From Burkholderiales bacterium (lineage in GTDB: Bacteria; Pseudomonadota; Gammaproteobacteria; Burkholderiales; Casimicrobiaceae), in NCBI GenBank assembly GCA_025927765.1, contig JAICKU010000034.1:1-38683 (forward strand): a stretch of 38,683 bases of DNA. The letters run 5' to 3'. Made by a program: the position numbers and the translations under genes. Positions 1 to 8,972 of the stretch are shown here, one piece after another (the first letter of the stretch is position 1; every line of letters starts with the position of its first letter). The notes below the pieces were generated by a model, which worked only from the letters and a program-made list of their open reading frames with translations, made no database searches and was not told the DNA's origin.

Positions 1-986
1 CAGTACGGCACCTTGACGATGTAGATGCGGTCGAGGAACGCCTCGTTGTTCTTGTTGTTGCGGAACGTGTGCCACTCGGACTCGTTCGAGTGCGCGATGA
101 TGATGCCGTTGAAGGGGATGGCCGAGAAGCCCTCGGTGCCCTTGAAGTTGCCCTCCTGCGTGGCCGTCAGGAGCGGATGCAGCATCTTGATCGGCGCCTT
201 GAACATTTCCACGAACTCGAGCAGCCCCTGGTTCGCGAGGCACAGGCCGCCGGAATAGCTGTACGCGTCGGGATCGTTCTGCGACAGGCTCTCGAGCTTG
301 CGGATGTCGACCTTGCCGACCAGCGAGGAGATATCCTGGTTGTTCTCGTCGCCCGGCTCGGTCTTGGTGATCGCGACCTGCCGCAGCACGGACGGCTGCA
401 GTCGCACCACGCGGAACTTCGACAGGTCGCCTTCGAATTCCTGCAGGCGCTTGACCGCCCACGGCGACATGATCCCCGTCAGGTAGCGTTGCGGGATGCC
501 GTATTCCTGCTCGAGCAGCGTTCCGTCGCGCTCCGGCGAGAACAGGCCGAGCGGCGATTCATTGACCGGCGAGCCTTTGAGCGCATAGATCGGATGCGAT
601 TCCATCACGACCTTCAGCCGCTCGGCGATCGACGACTTGCCGCCACCCACCGGGCCCAGCAGATAAAGGATCTGCTTCTTTTCCTCGAGCCCCTGCGCCG
701 CGTGCTTGAAGAACGCGACGATCTGCTCGATCGCCTCCTCCATCCCGTAGAACTCGCGAAACGCCGGATAGCGGCGGATCGTGCGATTGCCGAAGATGCG
801 TCCGAGGTGCGGGTCGTTGCGGGTGTCGACGAGCTCCGGCTCGCCGATGCCGGCGATCATGCGCTCGGCCGCGCTCGCATAAGCCTGCGGCTCGCGGCGG
901 CACAGGTCGAGATACGCTTCGACGCTCATCTCCTCCGCCTGGGTGGCGGAGTAGTTCGAGCGGAACTGCTGGAGGACGCTCACCAT
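1..986 (-). CDS. prkA: PrkA/YeaG-type serine protein kinase, 5' part (runs off left edge)
   Basis: The first 328 codons are present; the 3' end lies beyond the window. PrkA proteins are cytoplasmic AAA-like serine kinases, usually encoded next to yeaH and spoVR and induced in stationary phase or nitrogen starvation. The start is the ATG at 986, giving a product that opens MVSVLQQFRSNYSATQAEEM. A P-loop, GPVGGGKS, lies at residues about 111-118, and the stretch around residues 300-328 (HSNESEW, FRNNKNNEAFLDR, IYIVKVPY) is typical of the family. No good Shine-Dalgarno is visible; the closest purine run is GGGAAA just before the start. A sigma-54-like promoter lies upstream at 1213-1230. Partner genes would be expected to the left. 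Identification is firm. Confidence 0.93.
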   Translation of the reverse strand, partial: MVSVLQQFRSNYSATQAEEMSVEAYLDLCRREPQAYASAAERMIAGIGEPELVDTRNDPHLGRIFGNRTIRRYPAFREFYGMEEAIEQIVAFFKHAAQGLEEKKQILYLLGPVGGGKSSIAERLKVVMESHPIYALKGSPVNESPLGLFSPERDGTLLEQEYGIPQRYLTGIMSPWAVKRLQEFEGDLSKFRVVRLQPSVLRQVAITKTEPGDENNQDISSLVGKVDIRKLESLSQNDPDAYSYSGGLCLANQGLLEFVEMFKAPIKMLHPLLTATQEGNFKGTEGFSAIPFNGIIIAHSNESEWHTFRNNKNNEAFLDRIYIVKVPY

Positions 987-1381
987 GTCGTTTCCCAAAA
1001 AAGTTGTTGCAAAGGCCCCGAAAGGCTCGCTGTCATTGCGCGGCGCTCCTGGGCGTACGAAGCGACTGACAGCTTGGTATTTTTGGGAAGTGCCTTGGCT
1101 GCTCTTCTTGCTGCTCGCCGCCACAAAAAAGGCGTGATCGGCGTTGGCGCGACGGCGGCGAGTCGTGAATCCTGAGGCTTAGACCGCTCGCCGCATGTCG
1201 GCAATTGCTATCGTGCATAACGTGTGCCAATGCCATGGCGTTGACACAGGTCGAGATCCTGCGCGGCTTCCCGCCACTGTCAGCAATCGCGTTGCTACGG
1301 CGCCGGCAAAACGCGCGTCGGTTTTCGTCACTCGCTGCCCACGTACGCATGCTTGCATGGGCATCGCGAACGTCGATGCGT
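987..1381. other. 395-bp intergenic region between gamma-glutamyltransferase and prkA
   Basis: No convincing gene is present. Short open frames here have no ribosome-binding site and no recognisable protein. The only feature I can support is the sigma-54-like element at 1213-1230 pointing toward prkA. A+T-rich runs (CAAAAATA near 1080, AAAAAAG near 1127 and 1000) lie in what would be the prkA leader. No clear intrinsic terminator follows the gamma-glutamyltransferase gene. Confidence 0.5.
1213..1230 (-). promoter_or_regulatory. Candidate sigma-54 promoter for prkA
   Basis: On the minus strand the sequence reads TTGGCACACGTTATGCAC. It keeps the sigma-54 -24 GG and -12 GC dinucleotides with exactly ten bases between them. 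The -24 block matches TGGCAC fully; the -12 block is ATGCA rather than TTGCA. It would give a prkA leader of roughly 210 nt. In Escherichia coli the homologous yeaGH operon is known to use sigma-54 with NtrC, which fits. No enhancer-binding site was identified by eye. Confidence 0.45.
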
Positions 1382-2986
1382 TCACCATGCGGCCACCCCG
1401 CCGTCGGAGCGCGGGTCGCTGCCGCCTTCGAGCACGCCGTTCGCGTTGCGCACGATCGCGCCGGCGTGGCCCACGATTTCGTCGAACGGCGCGAGCACTT
1501 CGACGACGTGTCCGCGTGCGCGCAGGTCGGCGATGACGTCGGCACCAAACCGCGACTCGAGCTTCAATGTGTCGCTCGTGTCGCCCCACGTGCGGCCCAA
1601 CAGCCAGCGCGGCGCACTCACCGCCGCCTGCGGCTTCATGCCGAAGACGGCGGTACGCGTGTAGATCGCGCTTTGCGTCTGCGGCTGGCCGTCGCCGCCC
1701 ATCGTGCCGTAGACGAGCGTGCGACCGTCGGACAGTTGCGCGAGCGCAGGATTCAGCGTGTGGTAGGGCTTGCGTCCCGGACGCAGCGCATTGAGCGCGT
1801 CGGGCGCGAGCGAGAAGCTGCAGCCTCGGTTTTGCCAGTTGATGCCCGACTCGCGCAACACGACCCCCGCACCGAACTCGTGGTACAGGCTCTGGATGAA
1901 GCTCACCGCGCGGCCGGCGCCGTCGATCACGCCCATCCAGATCGTATCCGACGGCAACTGTCCCGCGCCGTAGGGCGCGGCCTTGGCGCGGTCGACGCGG
2001 GCCGCCAGCGCCGCAAGGCGATCGCGGGCGAGCAGGTCCTCGGCATCGCAGGTCATGTAGGCCGGGTCGGTGACGCATGCATCGCGCACTGCGAAGGCCT
2101 GCTTCACCGCTTCGACACACAAATGGACGTAATCGGCGCTGTCCGGTTCGACATCCTCGATGCCGAGTGCGTCGAGGATGCCGAGGATCATCAGCGACAC
2201 GACACCCTGCGTGGGCGGCGGCAGGTTGTAGACGCTGCCGCGCGAATGCGCGAGCGCGAGCGGCTTGCGCCATGCGGCCTTGTGCTGGCGCAGGTCGTCC
2301 TGCGACACCGGACTGCCGATCGCAGCGAGATCGCGCGCGATCGAGCGCGCGAGGTCGCCGCGGTAGAAATCATCGAGGCCGGCAGTCGCGAGCTGCGAGA
2401 GCGTGGCGGCGATGCGCGGCTGCACGAAGCGGCTGCCGATCGCGGGCAGCGCACCTTCGTCGAGGAACGTTTCGTCGAACCCTGGTTGACCGCGAAGGCC
2501 GTCGAGCTTCGCAGCGGTCGTCGCGTATTGGCTGCGCGTGACCGGAATGCCGTGGCGCGCGTAGTGGATGGCGTCGGCGAGCAGGCGCGACAGCGGCAGG
2601 CGGCCGCCGAGCGCATCGCGGCTGTAATCGAGCGCGAGCGACCAGCCGCCGATCGTGCCGGCCACCGTGCATGCGGCGATACCGCCGCGAAACGGGATCG
2701 ACGCGTGCCCCAGCTCCCGATAGAAGTCGATCGAGGCGCCGGCGCCGGCGCCACCGCAGGCATCGATCGCGCGCGGTGTTTCGCCCGGCACCTGCATCAG
2801 CCAGAACGCGTCGCCGCCGATCGAGTTCATGTGCGGGTAGACGACGGCAATGGTGGCCGCCGCCGCGACCATGGCTTCAACGGCATTGCCGCCGTCGCGC
2901 AGCACCGCGACGGCCGATTGCGCTGCGAGCGCGTGGGGGGCGACGGCCATTCCGCGCATGCCCCACGCGGAGGTCTCGCCTGTCAT
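1382..2986 (-). CDS. Gamma-glutamyltransferase family protein (Ntn-hydrolase)
   Basis: The product is 534 aa from the ATG at 2986 (MTGETSAWGMRGMAVAPH). A start 63 nt further upstream is open but adds a non-conserved leader. Gamma-glutamyltransferases cleave themselves before a catalytic threonine and then hydrolyse or transfer gamma-glutamyl groups, for example from glutathione. The N-terminal GGNAVEAMVAAAATIAVVYP and SIGGDAF blocks are family hallmarks. The processing site is DTIWMGVIDGAGRAVSFIQS, with the nucleophile Thr at about residue 348. This DT-I-W form resembles YwrD-like members more than classical Ggt with TTH. No signal peptide is evident, so it may be cytoplasmic. It is divergent from the TRAP genes. 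The substrate is not known. Confidence 0.88.
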   Translation of the reverse strand: MTGETSAWGMRGMAVAPHALAAQSAVAVLRDGGNAVEAMVAAAATIAVVYPHMNSIGGDAFWLMQVPGETPRAIDACGGAGAGASIDFYRELGHASIPFRGGIAACTVAGTIGGWSLALDYSRDALGGRLPLSRLLADAIHYARHGIPVTRSQYATTAAKLDGLRGQPGFDETFLDEGALPAIGSRFVQPRIAATLSQLATAGLDDFYRGDLARSIARDLAAIGSPVSQDDLRQHKAAWRKPLALAHSRGSVYNLPPPTQGVVSLMILGILDALGIEDVEPDSADYVHLCVEAVKQAFAVRDACVTDPAYMTCDAEDLLARDRLAALAARVDRAKAAPYGAGQLPSDTIWMGVIDGAGRAVSFIQSLYHEFGAGVVLRESGINWQNRGCSFSLAPDALNALRPGRKPYHTLNPALAQLSDGRTLVYGTMGGDGQPQTQSAIYTRTAVFGMKPQAAVSAPRWLLGRTWGDTSDTLKLESRFGADVIADLRARGHVVEVLAPFDEIVGHAGAIVRNANGVLEGGSDPRSDGGVAAW

Positions 2987-3121
2987 TCGCTTGCGTACAT
3001 CCTGATGTCGATGCGACGAGTGTAATGGCAACGGCGGCCATAGGGGCAATGCGAATTGCCTTTTGTTGCACGATTGGGGAAACTACCGCGCGGAAAAACC
3101 ACACTGGGAAAGAACATCGGG

Positions 3122-3656
3122 ATGCATACGCTCCTGCGCTTCGCTTTTGCCGTCGATCGGATCAACGAGCGCATCGGCAAGTCGGTGGCCTGGCTCGGCC
3201 TCGCGGCGGTCATCGTGTGCACGGCCAACGCGGTCGCGCGCTACGCGTTCAACGTCGGCTCGAACGCGTGGCTCGAGCTGCAGTGGTATTTCAATTCGGC
3301 GGTGTTCCTGCTGATCGCGGGCTTTGCGCTGAAGCGCAACGAGCACGTGCGCATCGACGTGATCAACGGCAAGCTGCCAGTGCACGCGCAGGCGTGGATC
3401 GACATCCTGGGGGGCCTGTTCATGCTGCTGCCCACCGTCGCGATCATCGCCTGGTACTCGTGGCCGTCGCTCGTCAATTCATGGACGATCAACGAGTACT
3501 CGTCCGACCCCGGCGGCCTGATCCGCTGGCCGGTGCGGCTGCTGATTCCACTGGCGTTCGGCCTGCTCGGGTTGCAGGGCCTGTCGGAAATCATCAAGCG
3601 ATTCGCGTTCCTGAAGGGTCTCCTCCCCGCCAGCCACTTCGAGAAAAAGGCGCACG

Positions 3657-3667
<11 letters not shown>
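3122..3667 (+). CDS. TRAP transporter small membrane subunit (DctQ family)
   Basis: The product is 181 aa from the ATG at 3122 (MHTLLRFAFAVDRINERIGK). GGGAAAG sits about nine bases upstream; an earlier in-frame ATG at 3056 has no comparable site. Four hydrophobic segments (roughly residues 20-45, 55-75, 95-115 and 135-160) match the DctQ topology. The sequence ELQWYFNSAVFLLIAGFALK followed by EHVRIDV is characteristic of the family, in which the small subunit scaffolds the large permease. It overlaps dctM by 11 bp, so the two are coupled. The matching binding protein is probably the convergent dctP at 5266-6363. Confidence 0.9.
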
Positions 3668-5129
<1,462 letters not shown>

Positions 5130-5130
5130 C

Positions 5131-5265
5131 AGGGATCAGGTATCGGGCATCAGGTATCAGCGCGACGGTGATGAGACGCGGCGGCGTCCGTCGGCAGCGA
5201 CTCACTGATACCCGATCCCTGATTCCTGATACCTGACACCCCGATCCCTGATACCTGATTCCTGA
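5131..5265. repeat. 7-bp tandem repeats forming an imperfect inverted repeat between convergent TRAP genes
   Basis: The left arm (5131-5160) is four units of GGNATCA; the right arm (5205-5265) is about eight units of the complement, TGATNCC, with one extra C near 5241. The left arm pairs with the first 30 bases of the right arm with five mismatches, leaving a 44-nt loop. The array fills the whole gap between the dctM stop (5127-5129) and the dctP stop (5266-5268). It could act as a bidirectional terminator or transcript stabiliser, but no U-tract is present. Interspersed short tandem repeats of this style occur in several bacterial lineages; the function is inferred. Confidence 0.85.
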
Positions 5266-6363
5266 CTACGCTTTGCCGAACGGGTGGCTGTACGCGAAGC
5301 TTTCGTACGTGAACTCCGCCGCGCGGTGCCACAGGAACTCCTCGTTGCGGAACTGCTTCCACGGCTCGTAGATCTTCTTGAACGCCGGGTTCTTGCCTGC
5401 CTCGTCCTCGTAAAGCTCGTACGCCGCCTGCTGCGCGGCGCGCATGATGTCGTTCGAGAACGCGTGCAGCTTGACGCCGTTCTTCACGAGCCGCTGCAGC
5501 GCGGCGAGATTCTTGTAGTCGTACTTGGCCATCATGTCGATGTTGGCCTCGAACGCCGCCGCCTCGATCGCCGCCTGGTATTCCTTCGGCAGCTTGTCCC
5601 ATTCCTTCATGTTCACGTAGAACGAGTACATCGAGTTGCTTTCCCACCAGCCGGGGAAGTAGTAATGCGGCGCGACCTTGTAGAAGCCGAGCTTCTCGTC
5701 GTCGTACGGGCCCACCCATTCCGCTGCGTCGATCGCACCTCGCTCGAGCGCCGGGTAGATGTCGCCGCCGGCGATCTGCTGCGGCACCGCGCCGAGGCGC
5801 GCCATCACTTCGCCGCCAAGGCCGGCGATGCGCATCTTGACGCCCTTGATGTCGGCGACGTTCTTCACTTCCTTGCGCCACCAGCCGCCCATCTGCACGC
5901 CGGTGTTGCCCGCCGGGAACGAAATGATGCCGAAATCGCGGAAGAACGCCCGCATCAAATCGAGGCCGCCGCCGTAGTAAATCCACGCATTCTGCTGGCG
6001 CTGGTTCAAGCCGAACGGCAGTGTCGTGTCGAACGCGAACGCCTTGTTCTTGCCGACGAAGTAATAGCTCGCGGTATGTGCGCACTCGACCGTACCCTGC
6101 TGGATCGCATCCACCACACCGAACGCCGGAACGATCTCGCCGGCTGCGAACACGCGAATCTGGAACTTGCCACCCGTCAATTGCTCGACGCGCTTGGCGA
6201 CCACTTCGGCGCCGCCATAGATCGTGTCGAGGCTCTTCGGAAAGCTCGACGCGCAACGCCAGCGAATCGAGGGCAGTGACGGCGATTGCGCGATTGCCTG
6301 TTGCACTGCTGCCGCGCCGCCTGCCACGGCGGCTCCGCGTACGAGGAACTTCCGTCGATCCAT
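5266..6363 (-). CDS. TRAP transporter substrate-binding protein, TakP-like (2-oxoacid type)
   Basis: The product is 365 aa. The ATG at 6363 follows a strong GGAGGAGAGC site, which fixes the start. A twin-arginine signal (MDRRKFLVRGAAVAGG, cleaved near AIAQ) sends it to the periplasm. The core closely resembles TakP, the alpha-keto acid receptor of TRAP transporters. From memory of that structure, the ligand carboxylate binds an Arg and a sodium ion binds a Gln plus a Glu-Trp pair; here the equivalents are Arg178 in KMRIAG, Gln157 and Glu215-Trp216 in AEWVGP. It probably delivers pyruvate-like acids to DctQM. Unusually, it is convergent with dctQM rather than co-directional. Confidence 0.93.
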   Translation of the reverse strand: MDRRKFLVRGAAVAGGAAAVQQAIAQSPSLPSIRWRCASSFPKSLDTIYGGAEVVAKRVEQLTGGKFQIRVFAAGEIVPAFGVVDAIQQGTVECAHTASYYFVGKNKAFAFDTTLPFGLNQRQQNAWIYYGGGLDLMRAFFRDFGIISFPAGNTGVQMGGWWRKEVKNVADIKGVKMRIAGLGGEVMARLGAVPQQIAGGDIYPALERGAIDAAEWVGPYDDEKLGFYKVAPHYYFPGWWESNSMYSFYVNMKEWDKLPKEYQAAIEAAAFEANIDMMAKYDYKNLAALQRLVKNGVKLHAFSNDIMRAAQQAAYELYEDEAGKNPAFKKIYEPWKQFRNEEFLWHRAAEFTYESFAYSHPFGKA

Positions 6364-6477
6364 GCTCTCCTCCATTTTCTGTGTGATGATGAACGACGAA
6401 GCGGAGTCTAGCGTCAAACCGCGGCCGAGTGCGCACATTTGAACGGCTTGTCGAGCGTCGCCTTCGGCACGATTCGT

Positions 6478-6537
6478 AGGCGGACCGGCAATCAGCTGGT
6501 ACATCCATACGAGGAACCCGTATCCGCCGACGACGGC
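6478..6537 (-). pseudogene. napE: napE remnant (C-terminal membrane segment)
   Basis: The minus strand encodes [20 protein letters not shown], which matches the conserved C-terminal membrane helix of NapE, a small protein of periplasmic nitrate reductase operons. Nothing resembling the upstream part of NapE is found in any minus-strand frame beyond 6540, and no start codon or ribosome site is attached. It abuts the napB remnant, which lies on the other strand, at about 6540. In intact operons napE and napB read the same way, so a rearrangement is implied. The match is short but highly specific. Confidence 0.62.
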
Positions 6538-6545
6538 TCGCCGAG

Positions 6546-6902
6546 ATCGACGCCGACCCGCGTCGTGTCCGATGCGTACCCCACGGTGACCACGCTCGCC
6601 GCCGACCGATCCCGCACAAGATCGAGGGGTATCAGCTCGGCCGCAACGCGAATCGCTGCGTCGTCTGCCGTGCGCGTACTCGCATCGAGGAGACGAAGGC
6701 GATACCGATTCCCGCGTCGCATTACATGGATCGCGACGGCACGATCCGCGGCGCCAACTCACCGCGCCGCTACTTCTCCACCACGTGCCACGTGCCGCAC
6801 AACCGGACCGACAAGATCGCGCGCAAGATGCAGGCGTCGAAGGAGGTGTGGGGCAAGATCTTCGGCACGATCAATACGCGCGAGAAGTTCGGGGCATTTC
6901 GC
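6546..6902 (+). pseudogene. napB'-'napC chimeric remnant (periplasmic nitrate reductase cytochromes)
   Basis: A single plus frame reads first as NapB and then as NapC. The NapB part includes [41 protein letters not shown] and [13 protein letters not shown]. From about 6798 it reads as Nap[21 protein letters not shown], then NTREKF. The switch falls at CHVP, which both families share within a CxxCHVP haem site. Haem ligation is broken twice: the first motif is CVVCR instead of CxxCH, and the second has Ser for its first Cys (codon at 6777). The YP-QPP stretch before IPHK is scrambled. There is no start or ribosome site, and the catalytic napA is absent. It ends 38 bp before htpG's stop. The remaining stretch 6364-6477 holds only the dctP ribosome site and no recognisable gene. 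Confidence 0.82.
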
Positions 6903-6940
6903 ACCGGCTGCCACGGATCCCGCCGAAGTAGCAGCCGCTT

Positions 6941-8860
6941 TTACGTCTTCGCGGCCCCGCTCACTTCCAGCATCAGCTGATTCACGCGCCGCACGAACGC
7001 GGCCGGATCGTCGAGCTGGCCGCCTTCGGCGAGCAGCGCCTGGTCGAAGAGCACGGACGCCCAGTCGTCGAAATGCCGCTCCTCGTGCTCGAGGCGCTCG
7101 ACCACTGGATGCTTCGGGTTGAGCTCGAGGATGGGTTTCGTGCTCGGCGCCTCCTGCCCCGCCGCCTTCAGCATGCGCGCGAGGTTGGCCGACAGGTCGT
7201 GCTCGTCGGCGACGAGGCATGCCGGTGAATCGGTGAGCCGGCGCGTAAGCCGCACGTCCTTCACGCGCTCGCCGAGACTCTTCTTCACGCGCTCGATGAA
7301 CGGCTTCAGCTCGCCCGCTTCGGCTTCGGCTTCCTTCTTCTCGGCTTCGTCCTCGAGCTTGCCGAGGTCGAGCCCGCCCTTCGCGACCGACACCAACTCC
7401 TTGCCGTCGAATTCGTGCAGGTGCGCGACGACCCACTCGTCGATGCGCTCGGACATCAGCAGCACCTCGATGCCCTTCTTGCGGAACACCTCGAGATGCG
7501 GGCTATTCTTCGCCGCATTGAACGTGTCCGCGGTGACGTAGTAGATCTTGTCCTGCCCCTCCTTCATCCGTCCGACGTAATCGGCGAGCGACACCGTCTC
7601 GTCGGGCGTATCGTCTTGCGACGACGCGAAGCGCAAGAGCGCGGCGATCTTCTGCTGGTTCGGATGATCCTCGCCGATGCCTTCCTTCAGCACGCGGCCG
7701 AACTCCGTCCAGAACGTGCGGTACTTGTCCTTCTCGTTGTCGGCGAGGTTCGCGAGGAGGTCGAGGATCTTGCGCGTCGACCCTGCGCGCAGCGTCTCGA
7801 TGTCCTTCGATTCCTGCAGGATTTCGCGCGACACGTTGAGCGGCAGGTCGCTCGAATCGACGATGCCGCGCACGAACCGCAGGTAGTTCGGCAACAGCTG
7901 CTTCGCGTCGTCCATGATGAACACGCGCCGCACGTACAGCTTCACGCCGTGCCGCGTCTCGCGATCCCACAGGTCGAACGGCGCGTGCGCGGGGACGTAA
8001 AGCAGCAGCGTGTAGTCGTGGCGGCCTTCGACGCGCGTGTGCGTCCACGCGAGCGGATCCTCGAAGTCGTGCGAGACGTGCTTGTAGAAGTCCTTGTACT
8101 GCTCGTCGCTGATGTCGCTCTTCGGCCGCGCCCACAAGGCCGAGGCCTGGTTCACCGTCTCCTCTTCGGTGCCCTTCTCCTGCTTGCCGTCCTTCCATTC
8201 CTCCTTGTGCATGAGGATCGGCTGCAGGATGTGATCCGAGTAGCGATGGATGATCGAGCGCAGCTTCGATCCCGAGAGCAAATCGTCCTCGCCTTCACGC
8301 AGGTGCAGCGTCACCTCGGTGCCGCGGTTCGGCCGGTTGACCATCTCGATCGTGAACTCGCCCTGCCCGTCGGATTCCCAGCGCACGCCCTGGTCGGGCA
8401 TCTCGCCTGCGCGGCGGGTGACGACGGTCACCTTGTCGGCGACGATGAACGACGAATAGAAGCCGACGCCGAACTGCCCGATGAGATTGGCGTCCTTCTG
8501 CTCGTCGCCTGTCAGCTGCCGGAAGAATTCGCGCGTGCCGGACTTCGCGATCGTGCCGAGGTTCGCGACGACTTCGTCGCGGCTCATGCCGACGCCGTTG
8601 TCGGCGACGGTGATCGTGCGCGCGTCCTTGTCGTAATCGACCCGGATGCGGAAATCGGGATCGCCCGCGAGCAGCGCGGGATCGTGCAGCGCCTCGAAGC
8701 GCAGCTTGTCGCACGCGTCGGCGGCATTCGAGATCAGCTCGCGCAGAAAGATCTCGCGGTTCGAGTACAGCGAATGAATCATGAGGCCGAGGAGTTCCTT
8801 CACCTCGGCCTGGAAGCCCAGCGTTTCGCGCGTGGGCCCGTCAGTCTGCGTTTCGCTCAC
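6941..8860 (-). CDS. htpG: Molecular chaperone HtpG (Hsp90)
   Basis: The product is 639 aa, a full-length bacterial Hsp90. The start is a GTG at 8860 ([20 protein letters not shown]), with a weak ribosome site. ATP-binding motifs of the GHKL fold are intact: [15 protein letters not shown] (about 43-56), ADNGVGM (86-92) and [11 protein letters not shown] (128-138). The middle domain carries [10 protein letters not shown] and LNVSREILQ, and the C-terminal dimerisation region is complete. It is a cytosolic ATP-dependent chaperone. It is separated by 112 bp from the upstream hybrid kinase gene on the same strand, so co-transcription is possible but not evident. Confidence 0.97.
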   Translation of the reverse strand: MSETQTDGPTRETLGFQAEVKELLGLMIHSLYSNREIFLRELISNAADACDKLRFEALHDPALLAGDPDFRIRVDYDKDARTITVADNGVGMSRDEVVANLGTIAKSGTREFFRQLTGDEQKDANLIGQFGVGFYSSFIVADKVTVVTRRAGEMPDQGVRWESDGQGEFTIEMVNRPNRGTEVTLHLREGEDDLLSGSKLRSIIHRYSDHILQPILMHKEEWKDGKQEKGTEEETVNQASALWARPKSDISDEQYKDFYKHVSHDFEDPLAWTHTRVEGRHDYTLLLYVPAHAPFDLWDRETRHGVKLYVRRVFIMDDAKQLLPNYLRFVRGIVDSSDLPLNVSREILQESKDIETLRAGSTRKILDLLANLADNEKDKYRTFWTEFGRVLKEGIGEDHPNQQKIAALLRFASSQDDTPDETVSLADYVGRMKEGQDKIYYVTADTFNAAKNSPHLEVFRKKGIEVLLMSERIDEWVVAHLHEFDGKELVSVAKGGLDLGKLEDEAEKKEAEAEAGELKPFIERVKKSLGERVKDVRLTRRLTDSPACLVADEHDLSANLARMLKAAGQEAPSTKPILELNPKHPVVERLEHEERHFDDWASVLFDQALLAEGGQLDDPAAFVRRVNQLMLEVSGAAKT

Positions 8861-8972
8861 GGAAGCGGCTCCAGCGGATTGGCGACGAATGCGTCGATTT
8901 TACGGCAGCGAAAGTGCCGCCCGGGTTCCGGCCGGGGCTGCCGCCCGACGCCGGCCCCCATGCGTGCCGGCC

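Noticed and set aside
980-1204. A 74-codon frame overlapping the prkA start
   Set aside because: No ribosome site and no recognisable sequence; it lies in the prkA leader.
1240-1245. TTGACA hexamer on the plus strand
   Set aside because: No -10 element at suitable spacing and no plus-strand gene downstream until the divergent TRAP genes.
1205-3025. A 606-codon plus-strand open frame across the gamma-glutamyltransferase gene
   Set aside because: It is antisense to a clear enzyme gene, rich in Arg/Ala/Val/Glu as expected for the complement of high-GC codons, and matches no family.
6903-6940. Possible third haem-like motif (RTGCH) after the napC remnant
   Set aside because: Only half of a CxxCH motif; sequence there no longer follows NapC and runs into the end of htpG.
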